A stretch of DNA of 64,000 nucleotides from Alteribacillus iranensis (GTDB lineage Bacteria > Bacillota > Bacilli > Bacillales > Marinococcaceae). How positions within the stretch are numbered: position 1 is the stretch's first letter; each line of letters starts with the position of its first letter. The stretch covers positions 16,251-80,250 of the forward strand of contig NZ_FONT01000008.1 of NCBI RefSeq assembly GCF_900113025.1, given 5' to 3'. The position numbers and the translations under genes were made by a program. Of this stretch, positions 35,633-44,205 are shown piece by piece. The notes under the pieces are model-generated. The model was not told where the DNA came from. It searched no databases and saw nothing but the letters and a program-made list of their open reading frames with translations.

Positions 35633-36244
35633 TTATTCTTGCCCTTTCTTTACCATAGAAGCAATATCGACCGTACGTTTTGCTTGGTGTTTCACTGCGT
35701 CTTGTACATCTTCTTGCATGTTGCCTTCTTGGTCTACTGTTACACTGACACCGTATGGGTTCCCACCAGAGGTAAATTGAACAGCATCCGTATAACCTGG
35801 AGGGACAATGATTGCACCCCAGTGCATCATGCTTGTATACAAGACTTGGACCGTTGCTTCGTGCCCGCCATGTGGATTACTTGCCGAAGACATGCCACTC
35901 ACAACTTTGTTAATGAGTTTTCCTCCCGCCCAGAGGCCGCCGGTTGTATCAAGAAATTGCTTCATTTGAGCGGGCAAGTTACCAAAACGTGTTGGTGCAC
36001 TAAAGATAATAGCATCCGCCCATTCCAGATCATCATTCGTTGCAACCGGGACATCTTTTGTCGCTTTGATATGCTCTTTCCACGCTGGGTTAGATGCAAT
36101 CGCTGCTTCTGGTGCGAGTTCTTCTACTCGCAGCACTTTCACATCCGCACCAGCGGCCTCTGCTCCTTCTTTTGCCCATTGCGCCATTTTGTAATTGGTT
36201 CCTGTAGAACTGTAGTAAATAACCGCTAATTTTACATTTTCCAT
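35633..36244 (-). CDS. wrbA: NAD(P)H:quinone oxidoreductase WrbA
   Basis: Flavodoxin-fold enzyme of 203 residues reducing quinones by two electrons. FMN motif YYSSTGTNYKMA is near the N-terminus, and SAPTRFGNLPAQMKQFLD and PHGGHEATV follow as in WrbA. ATG 36244 follows AAAGGAG. An in-frame ATG at 36298 with its own ribosome site would add MTVGIFDKLFGQKKESNN, a short amphipathic extension of the kind seen on some membrane-associated proteins; both starts are possible. It lies between catD and catE. Confidence 0.92.
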   Translation of the reverse strand: MENVKLAVIYYSSTGTNYKMAQWAKEGAEAAGADVKVLRVEELAPEAAIASNPAWKEHIKATKDVPVATNDDLEWADAIIFSAPTRFGNLPAQMKQFLDTTGGLWAGGKLINKVVSGMSSASNPHGGHEATVQVLYTSMMHWGAIIVPPGYTDAVQFTSGGNPYGVSVTVDQEGNMQEDVQDAVKHQAKRTVDIASMVKKGQE

Positions 36245-36328
36245 ATTATTCGACTCCTTTTTTTGACCAAATAATTTATCAAAAATACCCACTGTCATCC
36301 TCACCTTCTAACATGTTGTCTGATGTCT

Positions 36329-36724
36329 TTATGCTGCCCTGTTCATTGAATCGCTATTTGTCTTTCCGAGCGAGAGTGCTGTGTTATTCGAAAGCACTAC
36401 ATAAAGTGACATCGCAAGTAACGCAAGATCTAATTCATAACCACCTAAGAACCCGGCTGATAATTTCGCTGTAAATATAGCTCCAACCATGATGATGGCG
36501 AATAGCGAACCAACAATCTTCGTACCAATCCCCAAAATCATGGCGAGTCCTCCTACTAATTCAATAACAGCTACGATATAAGCTAAAAATCCAGGAATCC
36601 CAATACTGTCGAAAAAGCCGACAGTATTTCCAATCCCTGCCTGGAATTTATCCAAGCCATGAATAAAGAAAATAATTCCTAATACGACTCGCAGGATGAA
36701 AGTGCCTGTGTCTTGTTTACTCAC
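36329..36724 (-). CDS. catD: DoxX-family membrane protein, CatD type
   Basis: Membrane protein of 131 residues with four hydrophobic segments. The DoxX pattern is clear: FILRVVLGIIFFIHGLDKF and IELVGGLAMILG. In Bacillus, CatD is encoded with CatE and is thought to take part in quinone/catechol handling or respiratory thiol stress. It is the first gene of the unit and faces the HxlR regulator across a 184-base control region. Confidence 0.88.
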   Translation of the reverse strand: MSKQDTGTFILRVVLGIIFFIHGLDKFQAGIGNTVGFFDSIGIPGFLAYIVAVIELVGGLAMILGIGTKIVGSLFAIIMVGAIFTAKLSAGFLGGYELDLALLAMSLYVVLSNNTALSLGKTNSDSMNRAA

Positions 36725-36785
36725 CCTGTATCACTCCTTTTCCTATTTTTTGTAAATCAAAGCATGTATATGAACTTCGCTTTAA

Positions 36786-36852
36786 TTACTTTTCGTAAGT
36801 AAGTATAATTAAATAATTAAATGATGTCAATGAATAAAGTTACAAAAAGTAA
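36786..36852. promoter_or_regulatory. Two TTAC-N5-GTAA operators between catD and the HxlR regulator
   Basis: TTACTTTTCGTAA at 36786..36798 and TTACAAAAAGTAA at 36840..36852 share the same 13-bp inverted pattern, with centres 54 bases apart in the divergent promoter region. They are likely sites for the adjacent HxlR protein, controlling both catD and its own gene. Confidence 0.6.
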
Positions 36853-36908
36853 GTTTGTTATTATTTATATCTATTTGTGGTAAAATAATGGCAGAGGAGT
36901 GATAAAGT

Positions 36909-37238
36909 ATGAATACATCTCAACTTTGTCCTAAGTTTGAAAAAGCGATGAGTTTGTTAAGTAAACGCTGGACCGGTTTGGTCATATATCAGCTGCTTTC
37001 CGGTCCTCAGCGCTTTTGCACCATTGAATCATCGATTGGTATTAGTGGAAGACTCTTATCGGATAGACTCAAGCATTTAGAGAGTGAAGGGATTGTCAAA
37101 CGAGAGGTGTTCCCAGAAACGCCGATTCGGATTGAATATTCATTGACTGAAAAGGGACAGGAATTACAACCTTTTATGAAAGAATTAGAGAAATGGTCGC
37201 AAAAGTGGATAGATACCGAGGAAACCGTGTCAAAATGA
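36909..37238 (+). CDS. HxlR/DUF24-family redox-sensing regulator (CatR/YodB-like)
   Basis: Winged-helix regulator of 109 residues. Cys7 (SQLCPKFE) matches the conserved N-terminal sensing cysteine of Bacillus CatR and YodB; another cysteine lies at 37. The recognition part reads ISGRLLSDRLKHLESEGIV. Members release DNA when the cysteine reacts with quinones or diamide. It is divergent from catD, with two matching inverted repeats between them. It is closer in arrangement to CatR; orthology cannot be proven by eye. Confidence 0.9.
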   Translation: MNTSQLCPKFEKAMSLLSKRWTGLVIYQLLSGPQRFCTIESSIGISGRLLSDRLKHLESEGIVKREVFPETPIRIEYSLTEKGQELQPFMKELEKWSQKWIDTEETVSK

Positions 37239-37257
37239 AGATGTCGTGATTGCATGC

Positions 37258-37297
37258 GAAAAGGGCGGCTTACAAGCAGCACGCCCTTTCCTTTTTA
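37258..37297. terminator. Terminator between the HxlR gene and nitroreductase
   Basis: AAAGGGCG (37260..37267) pairs with CGCCCTTT (37282..37289), followed by CCTTTTT. An A-run precedes it, so it can work for both converging genes. Confidence 0.75.
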
Positions 37298-37329
37298 AAT
37301 CACTTTTGTATTAATTTCATCGCTTTTAG

Positions 37330-38067
37330 TTAATTCCCAGGAAATTTCTGTTTCCTCAACACTTCTTCAATCCCCTGATAGTAACGTCTGCTGAAAAAGG
37401 CAGCTACAAATTGGGTCCACGTTCCGAACCGGTTATTTTTCGTTCGTCCTTCCAAGTAACGTGAATAGATATCATTATAATCTTCCAACAGTGGTTGAAG
37501 CTCACGGTTGTAACGTTCTTCGTGATACACCGCTTCTTTCGGAAGGCGTGGTTTTTGGCCGTCATCTTCCCCGGGATGACCAATACAAAGGCCGGATATA
37601 GGAATTACGTATTCGGGAAGATTCAGCATGTCGATCACTTCTAATGCTTTTCTGCGAATGCCCCCAATCGCAACTGTACCGAGTCCAAGTGATTCAGCTG
37701 CCGCCACTGCTGTCCCAAGGGAAATGCCGACATCCGTCGTTCCTACGATGAGTGAATCGATATCATTCGTTACGTTTAAAGAGGTTCCTTCCATTTCACT
37801 CGCAAGATATGTACGATAAAAGTCTGCGCAAAAAATCAAAAATACAGGGGCTTCTTCTATGTGCTTCTGATTTCCGCACAGTTCAGCAAGCTTCTTTTTA
37901 CGTTCTTCATTCTTTACCGCAATAATGGAATACTGTTGTCCATTAATCCAGTTCGGTGCAGCCTGAACGGATTGGATAATTTGATGAAGCTGTTCCTCTT
38001 CTACCGGTTTGTCTTGATAAGAACGAAACGAACGATGGGCTTGCAATGATGCAATTACTTCATTCAT
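37330..38067 (-). CDS. NADPH-dependent nitroreductase (NfrA family)
   Basis: FMN-dependent oxidoreductase of 245 residues. N-terminal HRSFRSYQDKPV and the core VGTTDVGISLGTAVAAAESL and GIGG-type text (VAIGGIRRKALEVIDML) match the NfrA/YcnD group. These reduce nitroaromatics, quinones and flavins. It stands beside the quinone-stress cassette, and in Bacillus similar nitroreductases belong to the same stress response. The TTAC-N5-GTAA motif was not seen in front of it. Confidence 0.9.
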   Translation of the reverse strand: MNEVIASLQAHRSFRSYQDKPVEEEQLHQIIQSVQAAPNWINGQQYSIIAVKNEERKKKLAELCGNQKHIEEAPVFLIFCADFYRTYLASEMEGTSLNVTNDIDSLIVGTTDVGISLGTAVAAAESLGLGTVAIGGIRRKALEVIDMLNLPEYVIPISGLCIGHPGEDDGQKPRLPKEAVYHEERYNRELQPLLEDYNDIYSRYLEGRTKNNRFGTWTQFVAAFFSRRYYQGIEEVLRKQKFPGN

Positions 38068-38458
38068 GGATGACTACCTCCAGTGTAGTAATACAAGATC
38101 TCCATTAAATTGTACCAAGAGCCCGGATGAAAAGGAAAAAGTTTGCCCAGCATAGGCTGTGTACAGAATTTATTTCTTGTAAACTCCCTGCGTGTGGCCA
38201 TCAAGGGAACGAAGCATAATGTGACGATGATATATTTGAAGCTGGTTATTTATTACCAGCTTTTTTTCATTGACAACTGCTTTTACCTCTCAAACTACTA
38301 CCTCTTTATCTCACTGTCCTTACATTAAGGCGTTATGTTGGTTGTCCCACTTTGTCATCATTATCAATTATTATCTTAAATTCTCAATTTTCACTTCAAA
38401 TCAAAACATTATGAACTATAGAACTTCGGTTTTTAGCTCATAAACAGAAGTTTCTTTC
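38068..38458. other. Gene-free stretch before ahpC
   Basis: No supported coding sequence. It holds the nitroreductase leader and a plus-strand terminator-like hairpin at 38239..38267. An AT-rich stretch before the ahpC promoter follows. Confidence 0.5.
38239..38267 (+). terminator. Orphan rho-independent terminator
   Basis: AAGCTGGT pairs with ACCAGCTT around an eight-base loop and is followed by a seven-base T-run. No gene on the plus strand precedes it within 1 kb except the HxlR gene, which has its own terminator. A small RNA or a lost gene could end here. Confidence 0.6.
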
Positions 38459-38541
38459 TTGACAATAGAATACTTACTGTATGATAATGATTATGTAATT
38501 AGAATAATTATTGTTTGTGAATCGTTTTCACTTACAATAAT
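38459..38541 (+). promoter_or_regulatory. ahpC promoter with two Fur/PerR-like boxes and a leader hairpin
   Basis: TTGACA at 38459..38464 and GATAAT at 38483..38488 (spacer 18) form the promoter. TGATAATGATTATGT (38482..38496) matches a 7-1-7 Fur/PerR box at 12 of 14 defined positions and covers the -10 box. TTAGAATAATTATTG (38499..38513) is a second, weaker copy, 17 bases on. ATTATTGT (38507..38514) and ACAATAAT (38534..38541) form an inverted repeat in the leader. PerR control is expected for ahpC, but the first box reads slightly more Fur-like. Confidence 0.65.
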
Positions 38542-38572
38542 AAACAACATATCTTTTAGGAGGAATCGAATC

Positions 38573-39136
38573 ATGTCAGTTATCGGAACAACAGTAAAAC
38601 CTTTTACAGCACAAGCATATAAAAATGGAGAATTTGTAGAAGTTACAGAAGAAAACTTTAAAGGTCAATGGACAATCCTTTGCTTCTACCCAGCTGACTT
38701 CACTTTCGTTTGCCCAACAGAACTTGAAGATCTACAAGAGGAATATGACACATTGAAAGAAATGGGTGCTGAAGTATACTCTGCTTCCACAGACACTCAC
38801 TTTACACATAAAGCATGGCATGAAACTTCAGATGCTATCGGAAAAGTAACGTATACAATGATTGGTGATCCATCCCTTACACTCCCTGCTAACTTTGAAG
38901 TTCTTCGTGAAGGTCAAGGACTTGCAGACCGTGGAACATTCATCATCGACCCAGATGGTGTCATCCAAGTAGCAGATATCCATGCAGAAGGTATCGGCCG
39001 TGACGCAAGTGTGATCGTTGAAAAGCTTAAAGCTGCTCAATATGTACACAACAATCCTGGCGAAGTATGCCCGGCAAAATGGAAAGAAGGAAGCGAAACC
39101 CTTAAGCCTAGCATCGACCTTGTAGGTAAAATCTAA
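38573..39136 (+). CDS. ahpC: Alkyl hydroperoxide reductase peroxiredoxin AhpC
   Basis: Typical 2-Cys peroxiredoxin of 187 residues. The peroxidatic C47 is in DFTFVCPTE and the resolving C166 in EVCPAKW. ATG 38573 follows AGGAGG; the open frame upstream of it is promoter DNA. It reduces H2O2, organic peroxides and peroxynitrite and is recycled by AhpF, encoded 15 bases downstream. Confidence 0.97.
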   Translation: MSVIGTTVKPFTAQAYKNGEFVEVTEENFKGQWTILCFYPADFTFVCPTELEDLQEEYDTLKEMGAEVYSASTDTHFTHKAWHETSDAIGKVTYTMIGDPSLTLPANFEVLREGQGLADRGTFIIDPDGVIQVADIHAEGIGRDASVIVEKLKAAQYVHNNPGEVCPAKWKEGSETLKPSIDLVGKI

Positions 39137-39151
39137 GGAGTGGAACCAAGA

Positions 39152-40678
39152 ATGCTTGATAAAGATATAAAAGCACAATTAAGTCAATATCTTGAGCTTC
39201 TCGAAAACGATATTGTTCTTAAAGTGAGTGCGGGGTCGGACGAGGTATCAAAAGATATCTCCGACCTCGTTCATGAAATTGCTTCCATGTCGGAAAAGAT
39301 TTCAGTAGAGGAAACGGAGCTAGAACGTACTCCTAGTTTCAGTGTGAACCGCGTGGGAGAAGATACAGGGGTCGTTTTTGCGGGTATTCCGTTAGGCCAT
39401 GAATTTACGTCCCTTGTATTAGCTCTCTTACAAGTGAGCGGCAGACCTCCAAAAGTAGATCAAAGTATTATTGATCAAATCAAGAACATTAGCGGGGAAT
39501 ATCATTTTGAAACGTTTGTCAGCTTAAGCTGTCATAACTGTCCGGATGTCGTACAAGCGCTAAACATCATGAGTGTGTTGAACCCGAATATTACTCATAC
39601 GATGATTGACGGAGCCTCCAACAAGGAAGAAGCAGAACGCAGAAACGTACGAGCGGTACCTGCTGTTTTCTTAGATGGGGAGTTCTGGAATGGTGGACGT
39701 ATCACGATTCAGGAAATTCTCGCGAAATTGGGTGAAGGTCCAAGCGCAGAAGATTTTGCCGACAAAGACCCGTATGACGTTCTTGTCGTCGGTGGCGGAC
39801 CTGCAGGTGCAAGTGCCGCGATTTATGCAGCACGAAAAGGTATCCGTACAGGCATTGTAGCCGAGCGCTTTGGCGGTCAAGTTCTCGACACTCTAAGCAT
39901 CGAAAACTTCATCAGTGTTAAAGCGACAGAAGGACCGAAGCTCGCCCAGGCTCTTGAAGAACACGTCAAAGATTATGATATCGACATCATGGATCTACAG
40001 CGTGCCAAGCGTTTAGAAAAGAAAGACCTATTTGAGATTGAACTGGAGAACGGCGCGGTCCTCCAGAGTAAATCTGTCATCATTTCGACAGGTGCTCGCT
40101 GGCGGAATATTAACGTCCCTGGAGAACAAGAATTGAAAAACAAAGGGGTCGCTTATTGTCCTCACTGTGACGGGCCTCTTTATGAAGGAAAAGACGTTTC
40201 CGTGATTGGTGGCGGAAACTCTGGTGTCGAAGCTGCGATTGACTTAGCGGGTATCGCAAAACACGTCACCCTTCTCGAGTTTTCAGCTGAGCTAAAAGCG
40301 GACCAAGTCCTTCAAGACCGTCTTCACAGCTTACCCAACGTTACGGTCCTTACCAATGCTGCAACGAAAGAAATCACAGGTACGGATAACGTGAACGGTC
40401 TGACGTATACAGACCGGGAGTCCGGCGAAGAACATCATGTGGAATTAGATGGCGTCTTCGTTCAAATCGGCCTCGTTCCAAATACGGAGTGGCTCGAAGG
40501 AACGCTTGAACGTGATCAAGTCGGTAACATTGTGGTAGATAAGCGTGGAACGACTTCTATTCCAGGTGTCTTTGCTGCTGGGGACTGTACCGATAGTGCG
40601 TATAACCAAATCATTATTTCGATGGGATCTGGCGCTACTGCTGGTCTCGGTGCGTTTGATCACCTCATCCGCAACTAA
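39152..40678 (+). CDS. ahpF: Alkyl hydroperoxide reductase flavoprotein AhpF
   Basis: NADH-dependent disulfide reductase of 508 residues that recycles AhpC. The N-terminal double thioredoxin fold has C127-H-N-C130, the FAD site is GGGPAG near 214, and the second redox pair is C336-P-H-C339. A second dinucleotide motif [10 protein letters not shown] follows. ATG 39152 has AAGGAG 11 bases upstream; the GTG at 39140 touches that site. Both cysteine pairs are intact. Confidence 0.97.
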   Translation: MLDKDIKAQLSQYLELLENDIVLKVSAGSDEVSKDISDLVHEIASMSEKISVEETELERTPSFSVNRVGEDTGVVFAGIPLGHEFTSLVLALLQVSGRPPKVDQSIIDQIKNISGEYHFETFVSLSCHNCPDVVQALNIMSVLNPNITHTMIDGASNKEEAERRNVRAVPAVFLDGEFWNGGRITIQEILAKLGEGPSAEDFADKDPYDVLVVGGGPAGASAAIYAARKGIRTGIVAERFGGQVLDTLSIENFISVKATEGPKLAQALEEHVKDYDIDIMDLQRAKRLEKKDLFEIELENGAVLQSKSVIISTGARWRNINVPGEQELKNKGVAYCPHCDGPLYEGKDVSVIGGGNSGVEAAIDLAGIAKHVTLLEFSAELKADQVLQDRLHSLPNVTVLTNAATKEITGTDNVNGLTYTDRESGEEHHVELDGVFVQIGLVPNTEWLEGTLERDQVGNIVVDKRGTTSIPGVFAAGDCTDSAYNQIIISMGSGATAGLGAFDHLIRN

Positions 40679-40690
40679 CATGATATCTGC

Positions 40691-40724
40691 AAAAAAATCG
40701 CTGCCTTAGTGTGGCGATTTTTTG
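40691..40724 (+). terminator. Terminator of the ahpCF operon
   Basis: AAAATCGC (40694..40701) pairs with GCGATTTT (40714..40721), followed by more Ts. It starts about 12 bases after ahpF. Confidence 0.8.
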
Positions 40725-40841
40725 TTTTGTAACTTGCCTCCCTTTCCGGAGGATGTCGCCATCCGTACCGCGAGCCGGAATACCTGATATTTTAACCGAA
40801 ACTTGTTAGAATAGAGGTAACAAGGAGAGGAGGAGTTTGAG

Positions 40842-41012
40842 ATGGCTAAACCTCGAAGAGCAATTGTCAAAAAGAAAGAAATGCGGACAAAAGAAATTTC
40901 AACAATGATTGCCGAAGGCGGGTTAGGTGCAGAAAGGTATTATGATATAAAAAAGAGAACTTCTTCTTCAAAGAATAGGAAATTATCCAAAAATAACAAA
41001 AAGAATGGATAA
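40842..41012 (+). CDS. Small basic protein, 56 residues
   Basis: Short gene with ATG 40842 behind GGAGAGGAGG. The product starts MAKPRRAIVKKKEMRTKEIS, continues MIAEGGLGAERYYDI and ends in a Lys/Ser/Asn-rich tail. The mid-section has the look of a conserved small protein of Bacillaceae, and the strong ribosome site supports translation. No function recognised. Confidence 0.65.
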   Translation: MAKPRRAIVKKKEMRTKEISTMIAEGGLGAERYYDIKKRTSSSKNRKLSKNNKKNG

Positions 41013-41052
41013 CTCATCGGCAGCAAAGAAAAATACTCGCTTGGACGAACGC

Positions 41053-41084
41053 CCGAGCCTCCTCACGACCGTGGTGAGGTCTCG
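41053..41084. other. GC-rich inverted repeat of unknown role
   Basis: CCGAG at the left pairs with CTCGG at the right, and inside it CCTCAC pairs with GTGAGG. No T-run follows, and the surrounding 200 bases are not convincingly coding. Confidence 0.5.
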
Positions 41085-41231
41085 GTCGCCCATTTTACCG
41101 CTTACCTCGAATTTTTCCCTCCCTCCAACATTTTCTCCCTCTTCTCCCGTACTGGCCCTGCTCACAACCTTCCCCCATCATGTTTCATTTAAATATGAAC
41201 GGGCTACATGAAAAGAAAAGGAGGTTTTCAC

Positions 41232-41585
41232 ATGGGAACAGTAACGGCAACCGGTGCCATATTATTTTTAACTGGTTGGTTTGCCCTCGTTGAATTCGAT
41301 AGTTTTCCTGAGTCGGAACGCAAACAAATATTACAAAAAATAAAAAGCAGTCCTGCCTACATTCTTCTCATTGCTTTCATGCCCATTGGTGTTTTGCTGA
41401 ATGTGTTAGGAGCCATGGTGGGATCTGTCTCGATGATCATGATTGGAGCATTTCTTATAATTCTCCAAGGCATCATGGTGTCCCTCTTGTTTTGGAGAAG
41501 AAAGCGCTGGAAAAGCATCTTGCTGCTGACAGCAATTGTTTTACTGGGAATATTCGTGTTTATTCCTTACTTCCTTCCATCTTAA
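41232..41585 (+). CDS. Membrane protein of unknown function, 117 residues
   Basis: Hydrophobic protein with about four membrane segments and a short basic loop RRKRWKS before the last one. ATG 41232 follows AAAGGAGG and replaces a longer reading from 41208. The protein begins with a hydrophobic segment (ATGAILFLTGWFALVEF), then a charged stretch ESERKQILQKIKSSP. No family recognised. It is probably a single-gene transcript. Confidence 0.72.
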   Translation: MGTVTATGAILFLTGWFALVEFDSFPESERKQILQKIKSSPAYILLIAFMPIGVLLNVLGAMVGSVSMIMIGAFLIILQGIMVSLLFWRRKRWKSILLLTAIVLLGIFVFIPYFLPS

Positions 41586-41699
41586 GGTACCATCACCCTA
41601 TGGCAGCTTTCTACGTCACAGACTGTACAAGTACTGCGTTTCCTAATATGAATGAAACTTGAATATGTAAAAAAGAGGAAATCAAACTGAGCCCTTCTC

Positions 41700-41748
41700 C
41701 TCCTCCTGTCTATCTTGTACAATATTACCCAGAAAATGACAGGAGGAG
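41700..41748 (+). promoter_or_regulatory. Inverted repeat burying a ribosome-binding site
   Basis: CTCCTCCTGTC (41700..41710) is the perfect reverse complement of GACAGGAGGAG (41738..41748), with 27 bases between. The right arm contains the only good ribosome site (AGGAGG) in front of the beta-propeller gene. Folded, the mRNA would hide it, as in translational attenuators. Confidence 0.6.
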
Positions 41749-43067
41749 ATTCTATTTCAAACAATCGTATACTCTGCAGTCTTATCGGGCTCGTCGGATT
41801 CCTCTTCATAGCATCACTCGCCTACAGCGTTTTGAAAGACAATGACCCCTATAAGCATTTCACTGGGCTAGGCGACACTATTTCTATTTCAACGGATGAT
41901 ACGACCATCGCTTTTTCCTACTACAAGGATGGGAAGGAAGCCATTTACACTGGAAACGTGGATGGAAAGAATGTAGAAAAAATTACGGAGCCCGAAGAAA
42001 AAACAGATCATCGGCAGCCGCAGTTCTCCCCAGATGGAAAAGGTTTAATATATGTAGCTGCCAACCCGGATGGGGTTCAGACGATACATTACCAATCTGA
42101 CCTTACCAGCGATGAAACGAGACCGCTTACGGGAACAGATCATCATGTGTTCAGCACTGCCTTTTCTCCAGATGGCAGTACCGTCTATTATATTGCCATG
42201 CCAGCGGAAGATTTTCAGAAACCGGAAGGGGAAAAGGAGAATGGAGCAGAATTATATTCCGTAGATGTAAAGGGCAATCCGCCTCAGAAACTAACAGATA
42301 AAGATTCATATGCGATGAACGAGCTTTCCGTTTCTGCTGATGGGGAGAACCTATATTATACCGCTTTTCGTGACAAAAAGGAGCAGCTCTTCTCTTACAA
42401 TCTCGAAACAGGAACAGAACAACCATTTTTAGAAGAACATACATCAGATGGCGTCTATCACCCTGCTTTCTCCCCCAACGAGGACTTTTTGGCCTATACA
42501 GCTGTGGCGGACACATCGGAGAATGGTACCTTTCAGTATGGGCTCTATTTAATGGACCTTTCCAGCGGAGAATCAACAAGGCTTACAGATTACAACGCTT
42601 CTGTAACTTCTCCCGTCTTTTTTCATCAGGAGGATCGTATCGCATTACTCGTAGAAAGCAATTGGCCCAGTGAGCCGTCTTCCTATGAAGTGATGACTGT
42701 TTCTTATGACGGCAAAGAGGCAGCTCCCATAGAGCTGGATCTTCCTGAATCCGAAAACGACATCCAGCTCAAAGCGATTGCCGACAACGTAGTGAACCCG
42801 TTGACGATGACAGTTCTGTATCTCTTGCTGTTTGGCTTATTAACTGTTTATTTTCACAAAGCTTCACAAAAAACATATTTTCCTGCAAAATTAAGTGCCA
42901 TCTTAAGCGGCATTGTGTTTGCAAGCTCCTTTGCAGGGGCTGCTTATAATGGATGGGCTGGTATCGGTCTATTTATGATAGCCGTATGGTTATTTGTCTG
43001 CACAGCTGTCCTCTTTCTGTTTGCGTTTGTTTACCGGTGGTTTGTGAGACGTTCCACTTTACCGTAA
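41736..43067 (+). CDS. Membrane-anchored TolB/PD40-like beta-propeller protein
   Basis: Protein of about 440 residues: an N-terminal anchor segment (LCSLIGLVGFLFIASLAYSV), an outside beta-propeller made of PD40 repeats (such as QPQFSPDGKGLIYVA, AFSPDGSTVYYIA, PAFSPNEDFLAYTA) and three C-terminal membrane segments. The start is uncertain. ATG 41736 has no ribosome site, while AGGAGG at 41741..41746 points to an ATT at 41754, a rare initiation codon. The inverted repeat around this site may regulate translation. The propeller probably binds a wall or protein partner. No specific role recognised. Confidence 0.8.
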   Translation: MTGGDSISNNRILCSLIGLVGFLFIASLAYSVLKDNDPYKHFTGLGDTISISTDDTTIAFSYYKDGKEAIYTGNVDGKNVEKITEPEEKTDHRQPQFSPDGKGLIYVAANPDGVQTIHYQSDLTSDETRPLTGTDHHVFSTAFSPDGSTVYYIAMPAEDFQKPEGEKENGAELYSVDVKGNPPQKLTDKDSYAMNELSVSADGENLYYTAFRDKKEQLFSYNLETGTEQPFLEEHTSDGVYHPAFSPNEDFLAYTAVADTSENGTFQYGLYLMDLSSGESTRLTDYNASVTSPVFFHQEDRIALLVESNWPSEPSSYEVMTVSYDGKEAAPIELDLPESENDIQLKAIADNVVNPLTMTVLYLLLFGLLTVYFHKASQKTYFPAKLSAILSGIVFASSFAGAAYNGWAGIGLFMIAVWLFVCTAVLFLFAFVYRWFVRRSTLP

Positions 43068-43188
43068 CCTTTAGCGCGGAAAGAATCCCCATCCTTCCAT
43101 TTTATCTTAGCCGTTAGGTTTATCACCTGGCGGCTTCCCCATGCAGTTTCAAGATCTTTCTGACGCTATGAAAAACAATATGGAAACT

Positions 43189-43284
43189 CTAATGATCCTT
43201 TGTTTCGTCCTTTTTCTTTTTAGAGCGCCCGCCAATAACCGCTATAAAGATTACAAGTAATGCCGCCACAATGGAAGAATTCAT
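43189..43284 (-). CDS. Small single-span membrane protein, 31 residues
   Basis: ATG 43284 is preceded by GAGGTGA. The product is a hydrophobic segment (IVAALLVIFIAVIGG) with a charged tail RSKKKKDETKD. The composition and ribosome site fit the many tiny membrane proteins of Bacillus. Conservation could not be tested. Confidence 0.45.
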   Translation of the reverse strand: MNSSIVAALLVIFIAVIGGRSKKKKDETKDH

Positions 43285-43358
43285 CCAATCACCTCTTATT
43301 CCATGTAGGTTTGTCTCGCCCCATCAATGATTCTTGATTTGCACCGAAGAAGACTTTC

Positions 43359-43814
43359 TTACAAATTGCTTATTCTGATCGTCTCTCCTATATTGTATCC
43401 GATCCAAGCTCCAATAAATGGGAAGGTATCGATAGGAAAATCCAACCTTGTAGTCGATATATCCTTGACAATAAATAAAATGGTAATGATAACACTGATG
43501 ACACCGATGAAAACAATCTCCATTATTTTTCGTCGCTTCCACCGTTTCTCCCCTAAACGATTTCGGTCAAATTCCTGTACACGTCTACTAGCTTTTGTGC
43601 CAATCGGTCTTCCTGTTTTCAAGTTGTACACCATGATAGCTACTATGACCCATACAAGCACACAACATGCTCCAATCAGTAGAGAAGGCTTTATGTCCTC
43701 AGCAAAATAACCAAACAGCACGAATAATAGCAGCATGACGAGATTATATTGGACCAATTGCTTCTTTTTTAAATGCTTCACTTCTTGTATATCCGATTGC
43801 GCTGCCTCCATCAT
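43359..43814 (-). CDS. Membrane protein of unknown function, 151 residues
   Basis: Four hydrophobic segments in two hairpins separated by a basic loop (GTKASRRVQEFDRNRLGEKR). The gene starts with two consecutive ATGs (43814, 43811) behind AGAGGG, the second being better spaced. It heads a set of three small membrane proteins on the same strand. No family recognised. Confidence 0.7.
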   Translation of the reverse strand: MMEAAQSDIQEVKHLKKKQLVQYNLVMLLLFVLFGYFAEDIKPSLLIGACCVLVWVIVAIMVYNLKTGRPIGTKASRRVQEFDRNRLGEKRWKRRKIMEIVFIGVISVIITILFIVKDISTTRLDFPIDTFPFIGAWIGYNIGETIRISNL

Positions 43815-43897
43815 TACCCTCTCTTCCTATTGAGTATTGACTTTCACTCTACATGCCCGTGTTCCAACAAAGGAATGCATCCGTTCATGTAAGGGAT

Positions 43898-44128
43898 CTA
43901 GGCATCGTCTTCTTTAAAAATGTTGCCGAATTTAGGTTTTTTAAAAAAGTTGATCGAATAACTAATAATTGAAAAGGCTATGAAAATCGCCATGTCCCAA
44001 GTCATTGTTTCAGTTACGAACGTAGTATAAGAGATAATCACCACCATACTTAAAAAGAAAATCACGTCTGATACCATACTTAACGTACGAAATATCTTAC
44101 TTGACATCTTGGCTGTAATATTTTTCAT
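43898..44128 (-). CDS. Small membrane protein, 76 residues
   Basis: Two predicted membrane segments (VSDVIFFLSMVVIISY and DMAIFIAFSIISYSINFF) with basic ends. ATG 44128 follows AGAGGC. It lies 77 bases after the next upstream small membrane gene on the same strand. No homology recognised; translation is likely but unproven. Confidence 0.6.
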   Translation of the reverse strand: MKNITAKMSSKIFRTLSMVSDVIFFLSMVVIISYTTFVTETMTWDMAIFIAFSIISYSINFFKKPKFGNIFKEDDA

Positions 44129-44205
44129 CTTGAGCCTCTCCCTTCAACGACTGCAAATCGAATGTTTTATTTCTGAATGGCCCCGTTCGTTTCATAGCGT
44201 TTCTC

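Noticed and set aside
38143..38328. Plus-strand frame of 61 codons before ahpC
   Set aside because: No ribosome site, and it runs through the terminator hairpin at 38239..38267.
41005..41211. Plus-strand frame of 68 codons after the 56-residue protein
   Set aside because: Ser/Pro/Thr-rich with a strong hairpin inside and no ribosome site; more likely non-coding.
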